From Siphonodentalium dalli (Eukaryota > Mollusca > Scaphopoda > Gadilida > Siphonodentaliidae): DNA of 64,000 nt. The position numbers and the translations under genes were made by a program. This document shows, piece after piece, positions 1 to 13,800 of this stretch. The first letter of the stretch is position 1. Every line of letters begins with the position of its first letter. Location of the stretch: the NCBI GenBank assembly GCA_032622095.1, contig CP136063.1, positions 90,435,980-90,499,979 of the forward strand, read 5' to 3'. Under the pieces are notes generated by a model, which ran no database searches, was not told where the DNA came from, and saw nothing but the letters and a program-made list of their open reading frames with translations.

Positions 1-1660
1 GAAGAAAACAATTGATGGACGGGAGAACAGTCTGACATAGAGACTGACAAATTCAATCCAATATCCCCCCCCCCCCAAGTTTTCTTTGCAAAATCAGGGT
101 ATAATGAGTTCAACTGGATACTGGTGGTTAAGAACATAATATTCGAACAGACAAGCCTGAACAAATTGTCTGACATTTGCAAAATGAGGTCCCCAAAGGG
201 TGAATTTAATGACACAATCCTGCAATGCGGGCTAGCATCACCAAATTCACCCTCTGGGGACCTCATTCTGTGTAGGCCTCAACTGCTATGGGAGACATAG
301 CATTAGATTGAAGTTCTCAAGTTAAAGTTGGTGATGTGCACCCATTGGCCACCTCAATTATGCATTTTATATTCACAAATTAGGGGATATAGAAACTAAA
401 CATAAGGGCTAAAGTAAGTAAAAATGTCAATTTAAGTGCCTATATACTTCCCAGAAGATGAGGCCTAAGCAGAATGAGGACCCTGGCTAGTGTATTTGGT
501 GATGCTAGACTGCTGTGCAGGGTAGCATAACTAAATTCACCCTCTGGGGACCTCATTCTGCAAATGCCAGATAGAAGACAAATTTAATCCAATATATACC
601 CCCCCCCCCCCCCCCCCCCCATTTTTCTTTGAATATTAGTCGTATGATTTCATCTGGATAAGTGGTGATTAAAACAATAATATGAAATGGCCAAACCTAA
701 ATTTAGTATGTCTGACATTTGCAGAATTAGGTCCCAAAAATGTGGATTTAATGACAATATTCTGTAAGGCAGGCTAGCATCACCAAATTCATCCTCAATC
801 TGATTAGGCCTCAATGGCCAATAAAACCAAGGAACAGATTGAAGTCCTACAGTTGAAGTTGGTGATACACACCCATTGAGCACCTCAATTATGCATTTTA
901 TCTTCTGCAAATTAGGGGGACATTGAAACTGAACAGGTGGAAAAAGTGACTAAATCAAACTGTCAATTTGATACTTAGGATACTTCCCAGAAGATGAGGA
1001 CTAAGCAGAATTAGGTCCCTGGCGGGTGTATTTGGTGATGCTAGCATGCTGTATGGGGTAGCAACACTAAATTCACCATCTGGGGACCTCACTATGTAAA
1101 TGTCAGACACACTATTTCCAGACTTGAAGAAATCAAAGCCATTCACAGTATCATTGAATGTCAGTCATCACCTAACATTGAATGGAAGCACCAGTTTGTT
1201 GTTAAATTGCTAGAGATATGTTTAGATTAGAATAATACATGTCATCTGGCCAGTTTATATAATTAATGACCTGTACCTTTACAGATATATATGCCTCTGT
1301 GGTGAGAAGAGGTATTAAATTGAGAGGTGATATGGCTTGGAAGGGATGTTGGTTGATGGCAGGGTTGAGCCTGGGCCATGTGGGAGGGGGTGGGTGGAAT
1401 GTTTCCATAATTTCATTAAAGAGTAAAGTTTCATAACTCTGCAGATGTTATATATAATGGCGTCACTTTTTTTCAAATGTTTAACAAAAATTGTCCCAGA
1501 AGATGAGGCCTAAGAAGAATAAGGTAATTGAGGGTGTATTTGGTGATGCTAGCCTGCTGTATGGGGTAGCAACACTAAATTCACCATCTGGGGACTTCAT
1601 TCTGCAAATGTCAGACACATTATGTCCAGGCTTGGAGAAATGAACAATGGACTATTCATT
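1..1660. repeat. Cluster of fold-back elements with AATGAGGTCCCC arms
   Basis: No gene. At least three degenerate copies of one fold-back family occur, each pairing CAGAATGAGGTCCCCAGAGG with its reverse complement around a short CCCGC..GCGGG tip. Some copies contain a roughly 300-nt filler with 'GTTGGTGATGTGCACCCATT' and 'CTTCCCAGAAGATGAGGC'. Poly-C tracts are at 65-77 and 601-620. The same family recurs at 35313 and 37717. Confidence 0.6.
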
Positions 1661-1839
1661 GTAGACTGGTAGAATAGTTGTTTAGCTAATGTCATGTCAT
1701 GTAATGACAGATGGCAAACTGGTCTGAAGCAAGCAGTCTAAAGCAAGAATATCGGGTGACCACACTATGATAAATTGGCTTTTTCAATAATGCAGGCTTC
1801 AGTGTTCTCTTAAAAATTAATAGTGCATAGCAAAGAGGT

Positions 1840-2665
1840 CTGAATTATAAAGGGCCATAACTCTGTTAAAATATATCGGATCAAACCCATATTTTAACTT
1901 GATCTGTATATAAGTGTCAAAAATTCATATACCAAATTTGGTGTTGATCAGATGAAAAATGTTTGAGTAATCCTGTCTTGGATGAATTCTATATCAAAAC
2001 AAGAGTGGAAGGGGTTAAATAAACAATACCAAAATCCATACAGATGAAGAACATGCTAAGAAAAATCTAGGTAAGAAATATGAGGCTGTGATGTGTCCTA
2101 AACAAAAATTAAAGGTCAAAATGCAAAAATAAAATTTTTTGTTTTTAAAGTTATGTCCCTGGCTCTGCCCCTATTTGACCCAGTGACCCCATTTGAACAA
2201 ATCTGAACCCCAGTCACCCAAGGTATCTATGTACCAAATATAAGCTAAATCGGCCAAATATTTTTTTTAGAAGAAGTCATTGTAAGAATCACTATGAGTT
2301 ATGGCCCTGGTTTCTCAACTAATTGACCGGGTGACCTCATTTGAACACCAGTGACCCAAGGACCCTCCATACCAAATATTAGCTAAATCGGCCCAATGGT
2401 TCTGAACAAGAAGTCGTAAGAATAACTATGGAGGAATAGAGTTATGGCCCTGGCTTCGCAACTATTTGACCCAGTGACCTCATTTGAACAAATCTGAATG
2501 AGAGTCACCTAGGGAACATCCACACCAAATATGAACCAATACGGTATGATGGTTTCAGAGGAGAAGATGTTTTTAAAAAAGTTGACGGACAAACGGACGA
2601 GGAGTGATGACTATAGCTCCACCGGAGACTTCGTCTCAGGTGAGCTAAAAACCATTCATATTGAA
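1840..2665 (+). repeat. Bivalve-type interspersed repeat ending in a GGAGACTTCGTCTC tail
   Basis: Noncoding. It has 'GGCCATAACTCTGTTAAA', 'ATACCAAATTTGGT' and two 'TTTGACCCAGTGACC...CATTTGAACAAATCTGAA' modules, then 'GACGGACAAACGGACGAGG' and the end 'CTATAGCTCCACCGGAGAC'. A second copy with the same end is at 38630-39170. Confidence 0.6.
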
Positions 2666-2939
2666 GCTTGTACACTGCTCATTTCCACAAATGTCAAACC
2701 GATTTCAAAGATTTTTGGCATATGAGTTCACATGTGACATGACCAGTATCTAGAACGAGTTCGTAAAACAGGTCTGGCCGGATATTTTCAGCAGAGTTAT
2801 TAGACTTTGTTTATTGGTATATTCATTCCCATGACCAGTACTGTAAACCGGGGTGACTCGAGACAAAATAGGATATGCCGCGTTTTCAAGGACTAAAACT
2901 ATTCACTCCTGTGACATATATTTGCTATTTGGTAAACAA

Positions 2940-3480
2940 GAGCATCGCTAGGGCGTGGCAAAATAAAATAAAAGGTCAGCAGACCACAGTGTCCCCCGAA
3001 AAAGTGGCAAGTCGATGCCGCTTTATTCGAAGAAATTAAAAAAAAATGTTGAAATTTTCTAAGTTGAAAAGGGTTAATTAATAACTCCGTAAAAAAAAAA
3101 AAAAATTCCGTCATTTATATACATGTTGCACATCTCCAATATGTGGATAACAATACCCTGAAGTTTCAAATATCTATAATCAAAACTGTGGGAGGAGTTG
3201 ATTACACCACGAAGGTACCCTCATACAGAAAATTATAAAAAATGTTGAAATTTTCTAAGTCAAAAAGGGTTAATAACTCCGTCAAAATTTTTTTTTTCCG
3301 TCATCTATATACATGTTGCACATCTTCAATATATGGGCAACAATATTCTGAAGTTTCAAATCTCTGGGATGAAATCTGTAGGAGATGATTACACCATGAA
3401 GGTACTCAAAGTGTGACGGACGGACCCCGTTTCTATAGTCCCCAAAAATAAAATTTTCGGGGGACAATAATACTTTGGGC
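2940..3480 (+). repeat. Interspersed repeat with CGGGGGACAATA 3' end
   Basis: Two diverged halves of about 200 nt ('TTGAAATTTTCTAAGT...AAAGGGTTAATAACTCCGT') are followed by 'GTGACGGACGGACC' and a terminal hairpin of the type 'TAGTCCCC...CGGGGGACAA'. No credible reading frame. Confidence 0.5.
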
Positions 3481-4480
3481 TTGCATTTGAAGAATATCTG
3501 ATATACTCGAACTTGGCCTGTATCGTTAGCTGGGAAATACATACCAACTTTGGTTCAGATCAAATAATCCAAACTGGAGTTATCGATCGGAAACCAAAAA
3601 TGTTTAAATGATGGTCGAATAAGGGCCGTAACTCATGTAAAAATAATTGGACGGAACCCATATTCGAACTTGGCCTGTAGTTTTAGCTGGGAAATACACA
3701 TACCAACTTTGGTTCAGATCAAAAATGTTAACGGACGGACAGACAGACTACATAATACAACCTTTTTTCAAAAAGGGCGTATAATTGGACAAAAATAATA
3801 AACAAAGTCCAATAACTCCGGTAAAAATATCCGGCCAGACCTGGCTTGCGAACTCATTCTAGGTAATGGTCAGGTGAACTCATATACCACAAATCTTTGA
3901 AATCCATTTACATTTGTTCAAGTTATGACTTACAAATTCGAGACGGACGGACGAACCCATTACTACATCCCCCGCAAATTTTAAATTTGGCGAGGGATAA
4001 CAAGCAGTCGCAGATGACTATCCCTCGCCGAATTGTGCAGTTGGGGAAGTGCATTCTCCATCATGTTTGCATTCTCAGTATGTGCTAAACAAGAGGTGGG
4101 ATTTTGTCAAAAAGCCTGGCTTGCGAACTCATTTTAGGTACTGACATTTGTGGAAATTAGCCATGTGACACAAAGTCCAATAACTCTGCTGAAAATATCC
4201 GGACGGACCTGGTTTGCGAACTCGTTCTAGATACTGGTCATGTGAAATCATATACCAAAAATCTTTGAAATCCGTTGAGATTTGTGGAAATTATCCCTGT
4301 GATGTCGTTAGTCCAATAACTCCGGTAAAAATATGCAGCCGGACCTGGCTTGCGAATTCATTCTAGGTAATGGTCAGGTGAACTCGTATACCACAAATCT
4401 TTGAAATCCGTTAACATTTGTTCAAGTTATGGCTCTTACAAATTCGGGACAGACGGACGGACGGAACCCATTACTATATT
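3480..4480 (+). repeat. Tandem 'CCGGACCTGGCTTGCGAACTC' repeat, about 170-bp units
   Basis: Diverged units are each built as 'CCAATAACTCCGGTAAAAAT', 'CCTGGCTTGCGAACTC', 'CATATACCAAAAATCTTTGA', then 'CCGTTGACATTTGT'. They end in ACGGACGG runs. A related block lies at 14600-15200. Noncoding; it separates the fold-back cluster from the RPS12 3' end. Confidence 0.55.
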
Positions 4481-4732
4481 TTTATCATTACTATATAATA
4501 AGCCTTTATAAGCCAGATAAATTTGGAAAGTTGGAAATCGAAACTCTACGTCAATTCATCAGACCCACTAGATTAGACTGGGTACCGATTTCAGCAAACA
4601 TGCAATATAAAATACCCAATTTTGCGAGCCTGGTTACATTTGGTAATTTACAACCCAAAAGCATGGTATAATAATTCAGCAGCAGTTGCCCAGGGCCTGC
4701 AATTAAGAAGACACTGATGTGGTTTAGCACTG

Positions 4733-4738
4733 TTTATT
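4733..4738 (-). promoter_or_regulatory. RPS12 polyadenylation signal AATAAA
   Basis: Canonical AATAAA on the minus strand, in the context CACAATAAACAGTGC, 27 nt downstream of the stop. Cleavage would be expected around 4705-4722. It is well placed for the only gene in the window. Confidence 0.8.
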
Positions 4739-4765
4739 GTGTATGATAAAACTCATTTCAGCGGC

Positions 4766-4828
4766 TTACTTCTTTGACTTGAAGTATTCATTGAGAACGT
4801 CTAGGGCCTGTGATTCTTTGCCGTAATC
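4766..4828 (-). CDS. RPS12: RPS12 terminal coding exon 5
   Basis: 63 nt after a TATTTCAG acceptor, encoding [20 protein letters not shown] and a TAA stop (4768-4766). The Lys-rich C-terminus is characteristic of eS12. The 3' UTR is short, with AATAAA about 28 nt after the stop. Confidence 0.97.
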   Translation of the reverse strand, partial: DYGKESQALDVLNEYFKSKK

Positions 4829-7800
4829 CTGAAATAGAAGTGGAAATGTGTTACTATTACCTGCAACAGTTTATCAAAAGATTAATTTGCGTTTTTAAGC
4901 ATCTACAACTATGCTTGTCTCCCTTGCTTGAGGGAAGACAAATAAGTCATTTAGAAGCTGATCAACTGACTGAAACCAAAGAAAAACAAACTTACACCTT
5001 TTTTGCAGACAGTCTTGCATCAATGAGACACTAGAATGTGCCCCCCCCCCCCCCCCACAACATCTCCCAAGGGACATTTTCTACTACCTAAAACATTTTT
5101 GTGCATTTTTATTTAAATATAAAGGGTAACCATGGGTATCAAGATAACTATTCCATTTGTTATTTTTCGAGGACATACATGTAGCCCCAGTTTGAAGTAC
5201 CATTTTCCTCATCAGATGTTTCATCAGTGTCATCATTCTACTCAGAAGAGAGAGCATGAGTTGATGATTGATCATCATTAGGAGTGTCAGTTCTACACAG
5301 AGAATGATTTATCTACAGCTTTATCCCAGAGTCAATGCATATAATAAGGTGCCTATCCGATAAAAATATGGCAATATAAAAAAAACTTGGAATTTGTTCA
5401 TGCATTGAGTATTTAAACATAACTTAAGACAAGACACGTCATCGCAGTGGCACGATTGAACTATAAATATATGTAATTTTTCTTTTAGATTAGACAATGC
5501 TTGCATAAATTCACAAAACTTCCAAGCCTTTTTTTTTTTAAATCTTGCTTAATATTTTATGTGCATTTTTATTTAAATATAAAGGGTAACCATGGGTATC
5601 AAGATAACTATTCCATTTGTTAATTTTCGAGGACATACATGTAGCCCCAGTTTGAAGTACCATTTTCCTCATCAGATGTTTCATCAGTGTCATCATTCAA
5701 CTCAGAAGAGAGAGCATGAGTTGATGATTGATCATCATTAGGAGTGTCAGTTCTACACAGAGAATGATTTATCTACAGCTTTATCCCAGAGTCAATGCAT
5801 ATAATAAGGTGCCTATCCGATAAAAATATGGCAATATAAAAAAAACTTGGAATTTGTTCATGCATTGAGTATTTAAACATAACTTAAGACAAGACACGTC
5901 ATCGCAGTGGCACGATTGAACTATAAATATATGTAATTTTTCTTTTAGATTAGACAATGCTTGCATAAATTCACAAAACTTCCAAGCCTTTTTTTTTTTA
6001 AATCTTGCTTACTATTTTATGTGCATTTTTATTTAAATATAAAGGGTAACCATGGGTATCAAGATAACTATTCCATTTGTTAATTTTCGAGGACATACAT
6101 GTAGCCCCAGTTTGAAGTACCATTTTCCTCATCAGATGTTTCATCAGTGTCATCATTCAACTCAGAAGAGAGAGCATGAGTTGATGATTGATCATCATTA
6201 GGAGTGTCAGTTCTACACAGAGAATGATTTATCTACAGCTTTATCCCAGAGTCAATGCATATAATAAGGTGCCTATCCGATAAAAATATGGCAATATAAA
6301 AAAAACTTGGAATTTGTTCATGCATTGAGTATTTAAACATAACTTAAGACAAGACACGTCATCGCAGTGGCACGATTGAACTATAAATATAATTAATTTT
6401 TCTTTTAGATTAGACAATGCTTACATAAATTCAAAAAACTTCCAAGCCTTTTTTTTTTTTAATCTTGCTTAATTTTTTATTTTCTAAACAACAAATCTTC
6501 ATCGTTTTGCAGCCCATAAGGCCAGTATAAATAAATTCCTAGATCATCATCCCCGCCCCGATTTTTTTGGCCCGCCCCATATATTTTTATTACCGTACTG
6601 ACCCGCGTTTAGGCCCATTTATTTGAGCTCAAAAATCCAAGTGGGCTTAAACTCGGATATGGCCCTTTGCAAACCAAAAATCCTAAGAAATCGGGACAGT
6701 AAAAGTGATGAAAGCCGATCTAACGCCGATTATTTGGGAATTTTTTCAATTAAATGTGAATATTAAAATATTATAATAACACTTTAAGTCTTGTAGTTTT
6801 ATTGGACAACATTCCCATGTTAAAATGACACTATTATGTAAGTAGTCTTGACTGACAGCCGTCTTGTTCCCAAAGTGTTTGCTTGGAGTCGGGAATGCCC
6901 TGGTTATTATGTAAGCGGCAGTGTGGGTTATCTATAGTCTGACTATAGTTTATATCAATGTTCAGATTTAATCCAATCAGGAAAACAATAAGCCCGGCGC
7001 TTTATTCGTGATCCATTATCTACATAGAGGATGTTACAATGGCGACTAATTGCATGTTTAACAAAAGCCAGTGAGTAATTATTTAACGGTGACGGAATCT
7101 GACGAGGTTTGCCGAATGCTAAAACGTATACAAAAGCACGTGTTTGAATATTTTGGTTTCGAGTGAATAAAGTTGACGCAGTTTTACGAAAAATCACAAC
7201 TTTGTGGAACGCGTTCTCAGAAGATTGTCATCGCGAATCTCGATGCAAGCGCCGTATATCTCTACTATTCTGTGATCTTTGTGTTGACAAAGACGTCGTG
7301 TAAATGATGAATTTACATTTATTATATTATATTAAGCACACTTGGGTATCAATTATTGTATATATGTAAAATAAACTGAAACTAGACATGATTTTAAGTA
7401 ATCCATTCGGTGAAATTTTACGACATTTCCGGCTGCCAGAAATAGATGCGACAAGTCAAATTTGTCAAAATAACAATTAAATATCTAAAATGGTTTCATG
7501 TTTCTTTATTAAACATCAATACTATAAAAGTGTTTTAATTTTTTAATAAATATTAAAGATGTTTGAATTAATATAAATACAAGTTAACTTTCTCGGGAGC
7601 TTGTACTGTATTGCACGTGTCATTGAGAACAGGCAAATGATGCAGTGTATACTCAATACAAATGTTTCACGTCTGTTTTATAACACGTCAATAAATCTGG
7701 AACGAAAAGCTGAATGATGACCAATTGACTCATTTATTAAATACAATCAATGTATTTATAAATATATCAACCATGTGTTGCATATTGCAATTGCATCCTT

Positions 7801-10800
7801 TGTCCATGAACACAATGACATGTGCTTTCTCTATATGCACCCGGTATATACCCATGGGCATATCCTTCCCCCCCCCCCCCCATCAACTAACACCAATGTA
7901 GTCTACAATTACATGTAGGACTTGTATTATAAAAGTTGAGTGATTTACACATTTAGCTTGTATTTTTTAAGTGCTACAGTGTGTCTTCCATCACACATCC
8001 ATGCACCAGGGTTGCATGCGGACAATACAAACCACTGTGAAACTCACTCGGCTATAGTTTAAGGAAAATACTGTATTGGAAACATGGTAGTTTCGAAATA
8101 AAAAATAAAAAATAAAATTCGCCCCCCCCGCCCCACTTTTGAAAAAAATTTGGATGATGATCTAGGAATTTATTTATACCGGCCTAAGGCATTGGTAATT
8201 AGAAGAGAATGTTATGTTACTGGAATTTTGCCATTGAACTCACAAATAACAACTGGTTTGAAGAATTCATACATCACCTAAAATCATGAGCTTCTTGGTG
8301 ACCAAGTTTACTATTAATTAACGCATTTGCCAGAATAGTTATGCAAAGTGCTACAACTGATGTTTTAATGCCAAGAAATATATGTATTAAGGTGGTTTGC
8401 AAATTATCACTGTATTTTAGAGTCGTCGTTCTTCGGAGTTACAGATTTTGTTTAAAACAAGGATTTCAACACGGTGCATCATTATTGTTAACGAAATATA
8501 AAGCTTTCTATTTTTTTTTTGTGTTCTTCTTTGTGATGGTTTTACAAGCTTTGTGTTGTTTACAGTGCTTGCAGATTTGAACCATTAGACCTCATTTCTC
8601 AGGATCATTACCCTGCGTTCAGAGTTGGCATTGACCATTGACAAAAATTCTATATTTTACATTAAATTTGCATCGATCTTCGTTGATCTAAGCATTTATG
8701 CACATTTATTTTGTCTTCTTATTTTCAGCATCGATAGTCTATTCCTTGTATTAAAACGTTTTTTATATTTTCAAATTGATTCCCCCCCCCCCCCCATCAG
8801 ATGTTTCATCAGTGTCGTCATTCTACTCAGAAGAGAGAGCATGAGTTGATGATTGATCATCATTAGGAGTGTCGGTTCTACACCGAGAACGATTTAGCTT
8901 TACTAGTATCCCAGAGTCAATAAATACAATAAGGTGCCTATAGATCTGATCAAAATATGGCAATAAAACTTGGGGAATTTGTTCATGCATTGACAAGGCA
9001 ATGAATCCCACATTCATGCCTTGAGTATTTAAAGTGATGTGAAACACTCCGATCGGGTGATCAGACAGAAATGGAGAATAAATAGTTTTTTTTTTTTACA
9101 AATATTATATCCAAATTGACAACGCACACCATCATTCTTATATATTAACTAAATGCAGTGACTCTCGCTGGTGGAATTGTTTGCGTTAGTTTGTCACCGA
9201 TAGTTGCGTCTGAAACAAGTGTAAATATTTACAACTGAGCGTAATTCAGATGATCATCGCATATATATGTAATTTTTTTCTTTTTAGATTAGACAATGCT
9301 TACATAAATTCAAAAAACATCCAAGCCTTTTTTTTTTATTAATCTGGCTTAATTTTTTATTTTCTAAACAACAAATCTTCATCGTTTTGCAGCCCATAAG
9401 GCATTGGTAATTAGAAGAGAATGTTATGTTACTGGAATTTTGCCATTGAACTCACAAATATAAACTGGTTTGAAGAATTCATACATAACCTAAAATCATG
9501 AGCTTCTTGAGGTGACCAAGTTTACTATTAATTAACGCATTTGCCAGAATAGTTATGCAAAGTGCTACAACTGATGTTTTAATGCCAAGAAATATATGTA
9601 TTAAGGTGGCTTGCACATTATCACTGTATTTTATAGTCCAAGTCTTCTCGTACTAAAGCCGGCTAAGATATTGGGATGGCGTTGCCGGTCTTTAGTCCAA
9701 GCCCGCTGCTATACCAATCCTTTGACACGACTTACGCCCACGATCTGTGGCGGGATTCTGTGGTGTATTTTACTCGATTTACCTAATGAATCAATACATG
9801 ATGCTATATACATCGGAAAGAGAGATATCTTATGGTCATAATGGTGTATAATAATCTAACTTTCATGTTAAATTACGCACAGAATATTCCGGTTGATTGT
9901 CACCAACATCGCTGTTTTTTATATTTTGTTTACATTACTGAAAGCCGAAGTCAGGTTCCGAAGAACTTCGGCATTGTCCGGTGTTTGTTCTGAGTATTCT
10001 AGTTTCTGTTTCTATATATAGCGCGGGGTTTTCCGAACAAAATGGAGAAAACCGATCGCCGCAAAGTCCAGTTTCCAATGTGCTTTGAGAACAATTCCCG
10101 CACTAAAAACTTAATGACATAATGGAGGATCAGAAAGGTAGTTTTGTTGACAATTTTCGCAAGCAACTTGTCAAAATTGGAGCAAATTAGAACTCTTGTG
10201 TCTAACTTGCCATGCGTGTGATTTTCATCCATGTGCATTTTGACCTTTGTGTTGATAAAATAATCGGAGAACCGAATCACACAGTTTCGAAATATAGTTC
10301 TTCCGTTTTAGTGGGACTTTTCAAACTTAAGGTTAAAAATTTATACAAATTTTGTTTGATTTTTTGTGTGCTTAACAAGAGCATTATATTGCTCTGTTCG
10401 CTTAGTATATATCTTAATTTCGCTGAAGTCCACCAAATGTGGGAAATGTAGCACCATATTATTTATTCTAATGATCGTTGTGTTTACACTGTTTTAAACT
10501 TTGAGAGGGTTGTAATTCTCCGTAATTTATTTAATGTATTACATTTATATCTTCAATGTTTAATTAATCTATTTATTTTTTATTTATTGACACACATAAT
10601 TACGATTACAATGGAGAATTCATCGTAATTTGCATTGTCAGTCGAAAATCTACGGAATATTTTCAACGGAAAATGCCGAACACAGTTCGCGAGGTCAATT
10701 GAGTTCGCATACTTTTAAAAATTTGTAAACATTGCGGTAAATGTCTCTTTTCGCATTAAATTACCGTTTTCAATTCACAACTGATGTGGGTTTCAGATCA

Positions 10801-13800
10801 AATAGCATGTCTTCTGCGGAAAATATCCGTTTATTGTCGCAATTGTGATATTTTATTTCATATAATTGTGGTTTTATTTGAGCGGGTCACTAACGCTTAA
10901 CTCGTGTCAAAGGAATGCATGGGCCTGGAACTCGGACTAAAGACCGGCAACGCCATCCCAATATCTTAGCCGGCTTTAGTACGAGAAGACTTGGACTATG
11001 TATTTTAGAGTCGATGTTCTTCGGAGTTACAGATTTTGTTTAAAACAAGGATTCAACACGGTGCATCATTATTGTTAACGAAATATAAAGCTTTCTATTT
11101 TATTTTTTTCTTCTTTGTGATGGTTTTACAAGCTTTGTATTGTTTACAGTGCTTGCAGATTTGAACTATTAGACCTCATTTCTCAGGATCATTTCCCTGC
11201 GTTCAGTTGGCATTTACCATTGACATAAATTCTATATTTTACATTAAATTTGCATCGATCTCCGTTGATCTAAGCATTTATGCACATTTATTTCGTCTTC
11301 TTATTTTCAGCATCGATAGTATATTCCTTGTATTAAATTTTTTTTTTATATTTTCAAATTGATTCCCCCCTCATCAGGTGTTTCATCAGTGTCATCATTC
11401 TACTCAGAAGAGAGAGCATGATTTGATGATTGATCATCATTAGGAGTGTCGGTTCTACACAGAGAATGATTTAGCTTTATCCCAGAGTCAATAAATACAA
11501 TAAGGTGCCTATAGATCTGATCAAAATATGGCAATAAAACTTGTGGAATTTGTTCATGCCTTGAGTATTTAAAGTGATGTGAAACACTCCGATCGGGTGA
11601 TCAGACAGAAATGGAGAATAAAAAGTAGTTTTTTTCAATTTTGTTTTTTTTACAAATATTATATCCAAATTGACAACGCACACCATCATTCTTATATATT
11701 AATTAAATGCAGTGACTCTCGCTGGTGGAATCATTTGCATTAGTTTGTCGCCGATAGTTGCGTCAAAACAAGTGTATATATTTACAACTGAGCGCAATTC
11801 AGATGTTTTCCATGGAGTGGGAAGGTCCAATTGTTTGAAATATTTGTCAATGTTAGTAGAATGCTACATTCCTGCAGTTGCCATAGCCATTGGACCATAT
11901 CTCCCAGCATCATCACTCTGAGTTCAGTTGGCACAGACTATCTCAAATTATATTTTTTACATTTAATTTGCTTCGATCTAAGCATTTATTTCGTCTTCAA
12001 TTTCCATCATTGATAGTATATTCCTTGGTATTAGAAACATTTTTTATATTTTCAAATTGATTCCCCCCTCATCAGATGTTTCATCAGTGTCATCATTCTA
12101 CTCAGAAGAGAGAGCATGATTTGATGATTGATCATCATTAGGAGTGTCAGTTCTACACAGCAAAGAGAACATGAGAATTGCCACTGGGTGTTGGATCATT
12201 AAAGCACATGCATGTTAAGCAGAAATAATTAGAAATTATCTTCAAAACAAGGTGCCAATCCGATCAAAATATGGCAAAATCGATAATATATTTACTAATA
12301 AAGAATTTGTTAACGCATTTACACAAGAAATGAATGGAAGCTTTGATGAGGTCATGGAAATTCTACCATAATACATATTTAGCAAACACCATGAATCACT
12401 TTAGGGTTCATGCAGTTTGCTAAATCTATGTCATGGTAAATATTCATGACCACCAGACTTTCATTTTAAGAAAATGAAGGCGCGCATAGTCTCGCTCGCT
12501 GGTTTGGGCCCAGGCGCGCAGTTTCTATCAAGATAAAATAAACAGCGGATTGCCGGAAATCCGAAATACATTCATAAATGCCGCGTAAATTGAATTAGTT
12601 AACTCACGATCGATGTCCTGTGAATCTCTTTGATGGTTTAACACTGCTTAATCTACTATCCATAAGCACAAGTGAATGTTACACACTATGTTTTATGTTG
12701 TACATGCTCCTATACTAATTGTAATTCATAATTATTAATAAAGAATCAATTTAATACTCCGATTCCATGCCGACAGAATAATATCAACTTCTCCCGGCCA
12801 CGTGGTCTCGCTTTGATTTTCCAGGAATTTATGTGACGTCATAAGCCATACATAGAAATAATTCAAATGTATTTTTAGCTTCGAATCATTCAGACAGATT
12901 GTGCATTCGACACCGTGTGACCTCAAATAATTTACTGGTGTCGGTGATCAAACGTCGGGCGGGTTGATTGACACCGCACTGTGAATGGAAAGTTGTGGAA
13001 TTGGTAACTAGGTCGCGGCACCTTTGATCTCGCGACACATCACACAGGCATTCTCGCAACGCGGTAATAAAACGGAAAATGGGACACATTATTAACCAAT
13101 CTCGTCTGGGTAGACACTGAAAATATCGTTATCAGGTTCGGCCAATTTCGCTCGCTGTATTTGGCCTAGGTGCGCAATCGCTCGCTCGCTGGTAATCAAT
13201 TTCAGGCGCGCGATGGTGCGCAAGAGCGATCGCGCGCCTCAAAAATGAAAGTCTGGACCACTTTGAATTAAGTATTATTACATCCGATTAAATACTGATT
13301 TTGTCTAACCTTCCAGCATTGACGGGCATGGATAGTATTTTTCCAGTATTGGTTGAGCATGCTACATGGGACTGAATTGTGAACCCAGAACAATCACATT
13401 TTCATTCAGTTAGATCCGTGACAATGACTTCACTGAACAACCCACAAATTACTGAAATTTTTTAAGTTTGATCTGCTTTTCAACTTTTTGTTCAACTGAT
13501 TTTTAAAGGCCCACTTAATTTTCGAACCTCCAGATTACATAAATAAAATATACGCCATATTATATACCATTTGAAAGAGGAAGCTCCAAATTTCAAAACA
13601 TTGTATTATCAACTTATCTGGTGTAATAAACAGTGAACATGTTTTTGTTGAGTTACCGCTGTGTTTTCGTGCTTAAGTTTCAATGGAGGGGTAATAACTC
13701 AAATCTTATAGAATTATTCCCCTTCCATTGACAACACATTTTTAGTTTGAATTTCTCTATTGGCATCTTCTGAGACACACACGTTTCAAATAGTGATAAA

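Larger units (their letters stand above)
5101..6480. repeat. Perfect tandem triplication, 460-bp unit
   Basis: Three head-to-tail units start at 5101, 5561 and 6021 with GTGCATTTTTATTTAAATAT and differ at only a handful of bases. Each contains one family A snoRNA candidate. A 61-residue frame repeated in the units is a by-product of the duplication. The near-identity suggests recent amplification, or an assembly artefact. Confidence 0.9.
9401..12160. repeat. Duplicated intron segment, copies 2 and partial 3
   Basis: Copy 2 corresponds to 8188-9360 and carries family A copy 5. A further partial copy, from about 11712 ('CAGTGACTCTCGCTGGTGGA'), carries family A copy 6. Apart from the 1365-bp insertion, nothing gene-like is seen. 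Confidence 0.65.

Noticed and set aside
5321-5966. Two identical 61-residue minus-strand frames in successive 460-bp units
   Set aside because: Identity is due to the tandem triplication. The frame overlaps the A/T-rich part of the unit and is lost in unit 3.
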